Positions 1-5,228 of a stretch of 11,660 bases of DNA are shown piece by piece (position 1 is the stretch's first letter; each line of letters starts with the position of its first letter). The stretch is from an uncultured Bacilli bacterium (lineage in GTDB: Bacteria; Bacillota_I; Bacilli_A; RF39; UBA660): assembly GCA_910586635.1 (NCBI GenBank), contig CAJUJA010000030.1:3897-15556 (forward strand). Reading direction: 5' to 3'. Below the pieces are notes generated by a model. It was not told where the DNA came from and did not search any database. It saw only the letters and a program-made list of their open reading frames with translations. The position numbers were made by a program, and so were the translations under genes.

Positions 1-1
1 T

Positions 2-727
2 GAAGTTTGGAATGAGATAAAGGATAATGAATTAGTTCTTAAAAGTGCTATTAAACAAACTAAAAACAAATGGGGAGAGGATACTTTATCAGGTCTTAAA
101 ATAGCAGAGGCTATTTTAATGAATTATCAGGATGTGAGTTCAAATATCTATAATAGACTAGTACAGATAATTTATTCTAATAAAACAATTGCGAGACAAC
201 ATTTTGATAAAAATGAAACATTTTTACAACTCACTTTATATAATTCTAGCTTAGAATTAACGAGGGATCAAAAGGATTTTGCAGTTAGTGAAGCAATGAA
301 ACAATCTAATACGACATTGGAATACAAAAAACAAGCAAATCATCATCTAGGTGGAAAATTTGATATTAGATATCAAATTCTAATGAATCCAAATTGGAGT
401 ATAGAAGAAAAAGCAAATTTGGTATACGATTTTTATGGGAATGATGAATTATGGGATGAGACTTTGGAACAGTGGGAATGGGCCATTATCAATGATCCCA
501 TAAATTATAAAAACGCTGCAACTTTAGATAAAATAGAGTTATATGATTATAAATATGAGGAATTAGCAAAATTTTATCAGGATCCAAAAATTACAGATTC
601 TATATGGGAAGATATAACTTTGTGTAGGCTATTTCACCAAATGAGACCACAACAATGGGAAGTAAAAAGTTGGGAAAATAGTTTTGATATCAATAAAGAG
701 TTTGTAAAAAAATCAGATAAGCTTTAA
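2..727 (+). CDS. Hypothetical protein, 5'-truncated by the window edge
   Basis: The frame is open from base 2 to the TAA at 725-727, giving 241 visible residues. The first internal ATG is at 119, but it has no ribosome binding site just upstream and the frame continues through it. The true start therefore lies before the window and 119 should not be taken as the start. The visible part is hydrophilic, rich in Asn, Lys, Asp and Glu, and unusually rich in Trp, with the cluster LWDETLEQWEW near the middle. I see no signal peptide, membrane segment, Cys motif or nucleotide-binding loop, so it is probably a soluble cytoplasmic, mainly helical protein. I do not recognise the family and assign no function. 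A hairpin with a T-tract follows at 810-847, so this is probably the last gene of its transcript. Confidence 0.75.
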   Translation, partial: EVWNEIKDNELVLKSAIKQTKNKWGEDTLSGLKIAEAILMNYQDVSSNIYNRLVQIIYSNKTIARQHFDKNETFLQLTLYNSSLELTRDQKDFAVSEAMKQSNTTLEYKKQANHHLGGKFDIRYQILMNPNWSIEEKANLVYDFYGNDELWDETLEQWEWAIINDPINYKNAATLDKIELYDYKYEELAKFYQDPKITDSIWEDITLCRLFHQMRPQQWEVKSWENSFDINKEFVKKSDKL

Positions 728-809
728 GAGTCATTCATAAATTGATGTAAGTAGTGAAAGTGTGGGTTTTATTAACAAAGCTTGACACTTTTGATTAACC
801 AAATATTGT

Positions 810-847
810 AAGGGAAAATTTGTATAAAATTCCCCCTTATTTTTTTT
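810..847 (+). terminator. Rho-independent terminator after the first gene
   Basis: The arms 810-821 and 827-838 form a 12-position stem with two A-C mismatches in the middle (AAGGG pairs CCCTT, AATTT pairs AAATT) around a 5-nt loop. The stem is followed by an A and a run of eight T. It lies about 80 bases after the stop at 727 and just before the promoter at 858-886, so it probably separates the two transcripts. Confidence 0.6.
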
Positions 848-857
848 AGGAAAAAAC

Positions 858-886
858 TTGTATTTTGTGAATATATATGATATACT
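858..886 (+). promoter_or_regulatory. Sigma-A-type promoter with extended -10
   Basis: The -35 box TTGTAT (858-863) is separated by exactly 17 bp from the -10 box TATACT (881-886). A TG at 878-879 makes it an extended -10 element. Transcription would start near 892-893, leaving a leader of about 25 nt before the ATG at 918, which carries a purine-rich ribosome binding site (GAGG at 907-910). Confidence 0.75.
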
Positions 887-917
887 ATAGCACAAAAAAA
901 GAGGAAGAGGGAACATT

Positions 918-965
918 ATGGAAAAGCCAGCAATAAAAAACATGGTATCACTCAGGAAGAAATGA
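918..965 (+). CDS. 15-codon leader frame, or the displaced N-terminus of the next gene
   Basis: ATG 918 has the best translation start in this region: GAGG at 907-910 with a 7-nt spacer, just downstream of a strong promoter. Its frame encodes MEKPAIKNMVSLRKK and stops at the TGA at 963-965. That stop overlaps the ATG at 962 of the next gene as ATGA, the usual arrangement for translational coupling. The frame of the next gene is itself open upstream of 962 and would read HGITQEEM just before it. A -1 shift at the in-frame heptamer A AAA AAC (935-941), or one extra A in the A-run at 922-925, would fuse the 918 start to the long protein. It is therefore either a coupled leader peptide, a programmed frameshift site, or a one-base indel. 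The sequence alone cannot decide. Confidence 0.4.
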   Translation: MEKPAIKNMVSLRKK

Positions 966-2149
966 AATTAGAATGTGATGATTTACAACTAGAATATCCT
1001 ATAGAAATGTTTACACAAGGAAGACCCTTATTTCGTATGGTTTATTGCTCTTTTTTAGCAGATTTAATCAAGGTAAAAAGGAGTGGGAAAGGAGAATATA
1101 TTTATGATGATCAGTACCCATTTAGATGCCTATCCGACTTACCACTACTAAAAGGTGATAAAAGAAACCTAGAGGATGCAGAAAAAGGTTATAATAGTCG
1201 TATATTGCGTAGTATGCAAATTGCTTTATCAAAAGAGTTAATCAATGCTAAGTTGATAACAGTAATACAAAAAGATGAGGATAATGATTTTTTGTTCAAT
1301 TTACTAATAGAATATGAAAAAAACAATAAGAAATTAATTATAGATTACTTAAAAAATCTAATCATGGAAAAAGAGGGTTATTATCATGTATACCATAATA
1401 CCAGAGAGATCCAAACTTTATCACAACCTGAATTGTATTCATTAATGGAGGAATCCGTTAAATCGGAAATTCCTATTGACAAGTATACGTTGTTGATATC
1501 AGGAAATGAATTATTAAAAAATAAAAAAAGAAAATATCATAGTACAGGAATCCATAAGAATAATGATTTTTTATTAAAAAATGAAGATGTATGTTCTACC
1601 TCAGAATATTATTTATCTCCTATGGATAAGGAAATACAGAAATTTATGGAAAATCCACAAAAGCCTATAAAGAATATTACATATTCTAAAAAAGGAAAGT
1701 GCTATTGTTATAAAAGGACTCCATTTAAATTATTATTTGATTTAACAAAAGATGATATTAAGGAACAATTTTTATCTAAAAAAGATACTGGTTCCTGTCA
1801 TGGAAATTCTCTTTTAGTTATGGAGTTTTTAGAAATGAGTGGAACCAAGGCTCAACTAGTAAATGGAAAAATGAGAAAAAACAGCTATGAAGAGTTGGAC
1901 TACACCATTGTTGAAACAGAGAAAAATGTCATTGATTTTAATAGAAACTTAATCATGGAAAAAGACAATTATTATAAAATGACAGGATTTACAGTTATAA
2001 ATAAAACAGATAAAAAGCTATTAGATGAAAATAAGAATTTACTAAGTTCTTATGGAATAGATATGGATTCTAAAATAATTGGTTACTTTTCTCAGGAATT
2101 CAATCATGATTTAGCAAAGAATAAACACTTATTAAAGAAAAAAAGTTAG
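962..2149 (+). CDS. Hypothetical protein with an internally duplicated, degenerate Cys-protease-like fold
   Basis: This 395-residue protein (TAG at 2147-2149) is not a family I can name. It has no signal peptide or membrane segment. Two parts resemble each other. Residues about 96-141 contain AKLITVIQKD, then LIIDYLKNLIMEKEGYY; residues about 296-338 contain AQLVNGKMRK, then VIDFNRNLIMEKDNYY. In the second copy the order GSCHGNS (Cys279), then YTIVE (314-318), then VID (Asp325) recalls the Cys...His...Asp layout of papain/transglutaminase-like enzymes. A Tyr sits where the His would be, and the first copy has no Cys at the matching place, so activity is doubtful. This fold assignment is inference. 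ATG 962 has AGGA only 4 nt upstream, a poor start, and the frame is open further upstream. The true N-terminus may be ATG 918 read through a -1 shift. The gene is transcribed from 858-886 and ends in a hairpin at 2138-2170. Confidence 0.8.
   Translation: MKLECDDLQLEYPIEMFTQGRPLFRMVYCSFLADLIKVKRSGKGEYIYDDQYPFRCLSDLPLLKGDKRNLEDAEKGYNSRILRSMQIALSKELINAKLITVIQKDEDNDFLFNLLIEYEKNNKKLIIDYLKNLIMEKEGYYHVYHNTREIQTLSQPELYSLMEESVKSEIPIDKYTLLISGNELLKNKKRKYHSTGIHKNNDFLLKNEDVCSTSEYYLSPMDKEIQKFMENPQKPIKNITYSKKGKCYCYKRTPFKLLFDLTKDDIKEQFLSKKDTGSCHGNSLLVMEFLEMSGTKAQLVNGKMRKNSYEELDYTIVETEKNVIDFNRNLIMEKDNYYKMTGFTVINKTDKKLLDENKNLLSSYGIDMDSKIIGYFSQEFNHDLAKNKHLLKKKS
1359..1374 (+). repeat. 16-nt direct repeat marking an intragenic duplication (mate at 1950-1965)
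   Basis: TAATCATGGAAAAAGA occurs at 1359-1374 and identically at 1950-1965, in the same reading phase of the same gene, encoding NLIMEK followed by Glu or Asp. The flanking codons also match at the protein level. This fits an old in-frame domain duplication rather than a mobile repeat. Confidence 0.6.
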
Positions 2150-2170
2150 TGAATTTCATTAACTTTTTTT
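2138..2170. terminator. Bidirectional terminator between convergent genes
   Basis: Bases 2138-2152 pair with 2156-2170 over 15 positions, with one G-T wobble and a 3-nt loop. The arms begin with seven A and end with seven T, so the structure can terminate on either strand. It contains the stop codon of the plus-strand gene (2147-2149) and overlaps the stop of the minus-strand ferredoxin (2169-2171). Confidence 0.75.
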
Positions 2171-2357
2171 ATACTTCTTCAATAGCATCTGTTGGACAAG
2201 ATTCAATGGCTTCTTTTACATTTTCCTCATTATCCTCAGAAACAGAGTCTACAACTACTTCAGAAATTCCTTCATCATTTAGTTCAAATACCTCATCACA
2301 TATCGCAGCACATGCACCACAGCCAATACATAAATCATCATGTACTTTTACTTTCAT
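2169..2357 (-). CDS. Small 4Fe-4S ferredoxin
   Basis: This 62-residue acidic protein is a soluble single-electron carrier. The cluster motif is CIGCGAC, with Cys10, Cys13 and Cys16 as the first three ligands, and SCP with Cys54 as the distant fourth. This is the single-cluster 4Fe-4S arrangement of short ferredoxins in Gram-positives and Thermotoga. Cys20 is an extra Cys just after the motif; in a two-cluster ferredoxin it would serve the other cluster, but the second CxxCxxC is absent here. The start is the ATG at 2357-2355 on the minus strand, preceded by a strong AAGGAAGGTGA ribosome binding site. It is a monocistronic gene with its own promoter (2384-2412) and a shared terminator. Redox partners cannot be told from this window. 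The plus-strand frame over the same bases is a shadow. Confidence 0.95.
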   Translation of the reverse strand: MKVKVHDDLCIGCGACAAICDEVFELNDEGISEVVVDSVSEDNEENVKEAIESCPTDAIEEV

Positions 2358-2383
2358 GATTTCACCTTCCTTCTTATTTCACT

Positions 2384-2412
2384 ATTATAACTAAAATTAT
2401 TCTTTACGTAAA
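2384..2412 (-). promoter_or_regulatory. Ferredoxin promoter
   Basis: Read on the minus strand, the -35 box is TTTACG (2412-2407) and the -10 box is a perfect TATAAT (2389-2384), with a 17-bp spacer. Transcription would start near 2377, about 20 nt before the ferredoxin ATG and just upstream of its ribosome binding site. Confidence 0.65.
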
Positions 2413-2415
2413 GAA
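2400..2415. promoter_or_regulatory. Perfect 16-bp palindrome over the ferredoxin -35 box, candidate operator
   Basis: TTCTTTACGTAAAGAA is a perfect palindrome with no spacer. It covers the ferredoxin -35 hexamer and lies in the divergent region between that gene and the one at 2489. Its size and position suit a dimeric transcription factor that would block the promoter. It is not followed by a T-tract in the ferredoxin direction, so a terminator role is unlikely. A shorter AT palindrome, ATTTTATAAAAT, lies at 2424-2435. The regulator is unknown and the operator role is inferred. Confidence 0.45.
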
Positions 2416-2437
2416 AAAATCACATTTTATAAAATGA

Positions 2438-2466
2438 TTAATTATTTTTTATTTGTATGATATTCT
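2438..2466 (+). promoter_or_regulatory. Promoter for the tail-anchored protein gene
   Basis: The -10 box TATTCT (2461-2466) is preceded by TGA (2458-2460), an extended -10. A 17-bp spacer leads back to a weak -35 box, TTAATT (2438-2443). Transcription would begin near 2473, giving a very short leader that still includes the AAGGTGA ribosome binding site (2476-2482). Confidence 0.45.
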
Positions 2467-2488
2467 TAATATAAGAAGGTGAAATGGC

Positions 2489-3346
2489 ATGAGAAGTAGA
2501 ATGGATCGTTATATTAATAAAGAAAATCAAAATCAACAAGAGACTAGTAGACAACGAAGAAATGATGAATTGTATCATAATATAGGAAATAACATTAAAT
2601 ATACCAATTTTACAGATGTTAGTAACACGAATGTAGTATCCTTAGATGATGCTAGAACCAAGTATCGTACTAGAGAAGGATATCATACTATGAAAGAATA
2701 TAAAGAAATTGAAAGAAGCCCTAAGGTTAAGAAAGAATTAGAAGAGTTTAATTATTTATATCAGGATCACGAGAATAGAATATATGATATTAATAGTGTG
2801 ATTAAAGAGGCTAAACAGAACAGAAAAGAAAAAGATGCCTTGGAAGAAAAAAGAAAATTAAAAAATACTAATTATAATATTTTAGCTAATCTGAATCCAA
2901 AAGAATTGGAAAAATATCGTGAAGAAAAAAGAAAATCAAAAAAACCGGATGAGAACGAATTACGAGGATTAATTGATACCATAACCTCTAAAACTTTAGC
3001 AGGAGAAATTTCTAAAGAAACTGGGGTTGACTTGTTAAGTGACTTAATGGCAACTAGTGTTCAAGATGAAGTGAAAAAGGATGATACATTAGACTTATCT
3101 AAACAAATTCTAGATCAAAATTCGATTGCAAAAATAGAAAGTGCGAAAGAAGAACCTTTTCAGAATACAGATTTAAAGGATATGGATCAATCTTTTTATA
3201 CAAAGTCTATGGATTTATCAGATAAAGATTTTGATTTTGGTGATGTAGAAGAGAAAAAAGTTCCACTAGCTGTAAAAATTTTATTAATTATAATTTTAAT
3301 TGCCTTGATTGCTGTAGGGGCCTACTTTATTTATAAAAACTTTTAA
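2489..3346 (+). CDS. Hypothetical charged protein with a single C-terminal membrane anchor
   Basis: This is a 285-residue protein I cannot name. Residues 1-255 are hydrophilic and strongly charged, with no N-terminal signal. An N-terminal segment (about 36-70: YTNFTDV, then YRTREGYHTMKEY) looks structured and conserved in style. Residues about 75-155 are rich in Lys and Glu with heptad-like spacing and are probably helical or coiled coil. Residues about 155-195 form a short helical block, followed by an acidic linker. A hydrophobic stretch at 259-282 ends three residues from the C-terminus. That makes it a tail-anchored membrane protein with its bulk probably in the cytoplasm. The start at 2489 has AAGGTGA six bases upstream. 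The gene is alone on its transcript, ended by the hairpin at 3345-3371. A scaffold or membrane-linked adaptor role would fit, but that is only inference. Confidence 0.85.
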   Translation: MRSRMDRYINKENQNQQETSRQRRNDELYHNIGNNIKYTNFTDVSNTNVVSLDDARTKYRTREGYHTMKEYKEIERSPKVKKELEEFNYLYQDHENRIYDINSVIKEAKQNRKEKDALEEKRKLKNTNYNILANLNPKELEKYREEKRKSKKPDENELRGLIDTITSKTLAGEISKETGVDLLSDLMATSVQDEVKKDDTLDLSKQILDQNSIAKIESAKEEPFQNTDLKDMDQSFYTKSMDLSDKDFDFGDVEEKKVPLAVKILLIIILIALIAVGAYFIYKNF

Positions 3347-3371
3347 GATGATGGGATAATATCATCTTTTT
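3345..3371 (+). terminator. Rho-independent terminator after the tail-anchored protein gene
   Basis: AAGATGAT (3345-3352) pairs perfectly with ATCATCTT (3361-3368) around an 8-nt loop, and the stem runs into a T-run ending at 3371. It overlaps the stop codon at 3344-3346. The stem is only 8 bp and AT-rich, so some readthrough into the PAP2 gene at 3405 is possible. Confidence 0.55.
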
Positions 3372-3404
3372 ATTATATAATAGATTAAAATAGGAGATGA
3401 TCAA

Positions 3405-3992
3405 ATGAGAAAAAGAATCCCACTTTTATCTATTCTGTTCCTGATCTTTATAATATTAGTTATTTTCATAAAAATGGATAGAATCTTTTTAATTGATCGT
3501 ATATTCTATAAAAAAATCATTTCCATCAGGACAGATATGATAACAGAATTTTTTAAAATCATTACTAAATTAGGAACTACTAAGATTTGTTTTATAATAG
3601 GTATCATATTAGTTATTATATTTCGAAAAAAGATATATTTATGGTTACCTATTACTACTGTGATCATTAAGATTATGAACGTATTCATAAAATTACTAAT
3701 TAATAGACCACGACCTAATGTTATGAGACTTGTCTATGAAAAAGAGACTAGTTTTCCTAGTGGGCATGCTATGTTATCTATAACTCTTTATGGGCTTTTA
3801 ATTTATTTTATTTATAGTAAGATTTCAAAAAATAGTGTAAAATGGATATTAATTACAGGATTAAGTAGTATCATACTATTGATTGGTATTAGTAGGATTT
3901 ATCTAGGAGTTCATTACGCAACAGATATTATAGGTGGTTATTTATTAGGTATGATATATTTAGTCATTATAACAAACTACATGAAGGGATGA
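3405..3992 (+). CDS. PAP2-family membrane lipid phosphatase
   Basis: This 195-residue protein has about six hydrophobic segments and carries all three PAP2 signature motifs. KX6RP is Lys96...Arg103-Pro104 (with NRPRP), PSGH is 118-121, and SRX5HX3D is Ser163, Arg164, His170, Asp174. His121 and His170 would be the general acid and the phospho-accepting nucleophile. In this family such short proteins dephosphorylate lipid phosphates at the membrane, commonly undecaprenyl diphosphate or phosphatidylglycerol phosphate; which substrate applies is not visible. The start at 3405 follows AGGAG at about 3392-3396. A TATAAT at 3376-3381 could be a -10 box, but I find no good -35 at the right distance. 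The gene ends TGA-TAA, and the next ATG is 4 nt beyond the TGA, indicating an operon with the HAD gene. Confidence 0.92.
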   Translation: MRKRIPLLSILFLIFIILVIFIKMDRIFLIDRIFYKKIISIRTDMITEFFKIITKLGTTKICFIIGIILVIIFRKKIYLWLPITTVIIKIMNVFIKLLINRPRPNVMRLVYEKETSFPSGHAMLSITLYGLLIYFIYSKISKNSVKWILITGLSSIILLIGISRIYLGVHYATDIIGGYLLGMIYLVIITNYMKG

Positions 3993-3996
3993 TAAC

Positions 3997-4788
3997 ATGT
4001 ATAAATTAATAGTGAGCGATTTTGATGGTACATTAATAGATAGAGAAGGGAGAATTCCCCTTTCGACAGTTTTATTACTCGATGATTTAAGAAGAAAAAA
4101 TATAAAAGTAGCTATAGCAACAGGAAGGTGTCTAAAATCTGTTTTAGACTATAACAAAGATTTTACTATTTGTGATTATTTAATTACCTCAAACGGAGCA
4201 TATATTTACGATGTAGTAAGAAAAAAGGTGATTTTTAAGAAAAATATAGGAATAAGAGCAGTAAAAAAAATAATAAAGGCCTTTTCTTCTCAGGCAACTA
4301 TTTATTTAACAAATCACAATACTTGGAATCTTATTAGCAAGAAAGGGGCATATTCTAAAGAATTTGATGTCGTAAAGATTCTAGATCAAGAGAAATTCTT
4401 GGAAGAAAATAAAACCAATATTTATAAAATAGAATTATATTTTGAGACTTTATCTTTAGCTAAATCTTGTTTAAAGCAAATACAGAAATGGAATTTAAGT
4501 ATTCATGCCAATCTTCAAAAAAATGAGGAAAAGTATTTAATAGAGATTACTAATCAAGAAATTTCAAAACTAAAAGGAGTAGAAAAAATATTATCAAAAT
4601 CTAAATGGAATTTAGACGATGTAATTTTTTTTGGGGATGGCTATAACGATATAGAACTTATGAAAAATGCGGGACTAGGAGTAGCCGTTTCCAATGCAAT
4701 TGAAGAGATAAAAAAAGCAGCAGACGATACCACCCTAGATAGTAATCAAAAAGGAGTAGAGAAATATTTAAGGAGTATATTTAAATAG
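3997..4788 (+). CDS. Cof-type HAD-superfamily phosphatase
   Basis: This 263-residue soluble enzyme has the HAD motifs in order. Motif I is DFDGT, with nucleophile Asp8 and acid/base Asp10. Motif II is ATGR, with Thr42. The motif III Lys is probably Lys193 in KLKGVEKIL, and motif IV is GDGYND (213-218), with Asp214 and Asp218 binding Mg2+. The large insert between motifs II and III (about 85-185) is the C2B-type cap of the Cof/YidA group, and the length is typical. Members of this group dephosphorylate sugar phosphates, nucleotides or cofactor phosphates, often with overlapping substrates, so none can be assigned. It starts 4 nt after the PAP2 stop with a GGGATG-type ribosome binding site. Its own stop (TAG) overlaps the AGGAGG that serves the cupin gene, so the three genes are probably co-transcribed. 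Confidence 0.92.
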   Translation: MYKLIVSDFDGTLIDREGRIPLSTVLLLDDLRRKNIKVAIATGRCLKSVLDYNKDFTICDYLITSNGAYIYDVVRKKVIFKKNIGIRAVKKIIKAFSSQATIYLTNHNTWNLISKKGAYSKEFDVVKILDQEKFLEENKTNIYKIELYFETLSLAKSCLKQIQKWNLSIHANLQKNEEKYLIEITNQEISKLKGVEKILSKSKWNLDDVIFFGDGYNDIELMKNAGLGVAVSNAIEEIKKAADDTTLDSNQKGVEKYLRSIFK

Positions 4789-4804
4789 GAGGTATTAGAA
4801 TATA

Positions 4805-5149
4805 ATGATTTATATTAAAAAAAGTGGAGCTTTAGAATATAGTGGAGATGGTTATTCTGGAATGGATTATAATACAGAAGATCAGGATATTAATTTTGCA
4901 GTGATTAACTTAAATGGTAGGAGTCCTAAAACTGGTTACCAGGTAAATACGAATTGTAAAGCTCTTTATTATATTTTAAGGGGAAGTGGGGTTTTATATA
5001 ATAAAAAGAATGTTCAAGAAATTAAATTTAGTCAAGGAGATGTCATAGTAATTGATAAAGAGGAGTGTTATGCGTTTGAAGGAGACTTTGAAGCAGCTGT
5101 ATCAAACACTCCAGCCTGGACTATAGAACAACATAAATATGTTAACTAA
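4805..5149 (+). CDS. Small cupin-like protein lacking the metal-binding residues
   Basis: This 114-residue protein looks like a single cupin beta-barrel. ALYYILRGSGVLYN (53-66) matches the strand-turn after cupin motif 1, and FSQGDVIVIDKEECYAF (75-91) matches motif 2, where GD precedes the second strand pair. The usual metal ligands are missing: there is no HxH before the YILRGSG segment, and the motif 2 His position is taken by Cys88 or Tyr89. A metal-dependent dioxygenase or isomerase role is therefore unlikely. A binding or sugar-nucleotide-type role is possible, but the function is unknown. AGGAGGT at 4787-4793 is 11 nt from the ATG, longer than usual, and I see no better in-frame start. 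It is the last gene of the PAP2-HAD-cupin group. Confidence 0.8.
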   Translation: MIYIKKSGALEYSGDGYSGMDYNTEDQDINFAVINLNGRSPKTGYQVNTNCKALYYILRGSGVLYNKKNVQEIKFSQGDVIVIDKEECYAFEGDFEAAVSNTPAWTIEQHKYVN

Positions 5150-5158
5150 TATTTTATC

Positions 5159-5186
5159 TGAAATATATTTTCATCTCTTTTTTTTT
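5159..5186 (+). terminator. Weak terminator after the cupin gene
   Basis: TGAAA (5159-5163) pairs with TTTCA (5169-5173) around a 5-nt loop, and a run of nine T follows at 5178-5186. The stem is short and AT-rich and sits 4 nt before the T-run, so it is a weak candidate. The T-run and the promoter next to it suggest a transcript boundary. Confidence 0.35.
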
Positions 5187-5196
5187 ATGGTATATT
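5168..5196 (+). promoter_or_regulatory. Candidate promoter for the 279-residue protein gene and possibly polC
   Basis: The -10 box TATATT (5191-5196) is preceded by TGG (5188-5190), an extended -10. A 17-bp spacer leads back to TTTTCA (5168-5173), a weak -35. Transcription would begin about 5203, some 26 nt before the ATG at 5229. No other promoter is obvious before polC in the gap upstream of it. Confidence 0.45.
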
Positions 5197-5228
5197 ATAA
5201 ATAGAGATTGCAGTAAGGATGTGAAATT

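Noticed and set aside
757..791. Inverted repeat AAAGTGT / ACACTTT
   Set aside because: It has only 7 bp with a 21-nt loop and no T-run directly after it. This is within chance for AT-rich DNA.
782..809. TTGACA (782-787) with TATTGT at 16 bp as a promoter
   Set aside because: The start site would fall inside the terminator hairpin at 810-847, so any transcript would end at once. A better promoter follows at 858-886.
731..943. Minus-strand 70-codon frame with a hydrophobic N-terminus
   Set aside because: It covers the terminator and the promoter of the plus-strand gene, has no ribosome binding site before its start, and its hydrophobicity comes from A/T-runs read on the opposite strand.
2149..2394. 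Plus-strand 81-codon frame rich in Ser and Thr
   Set aside because: It is the shadow of the ferredoxin gene on the other strand. The Ser/Thr bias reflects reverse-complemented acidic codons, and it also runs through the ferredoxin promoter.
3506..3688. Minus-strand 60-codon hydrophobic frame
   Set aside because: It is the reverse of membrane-segment codons of the PAP2 gene.
3990..3995. TGA-TAA at the end of the PAP2 gene as a sign that TGA codes for Trp
   Set aside because: Trp is written TGG throughout polC and the other genes with no in-frame TGA, so TGA is a stop. The second stop is just a tandem stop.
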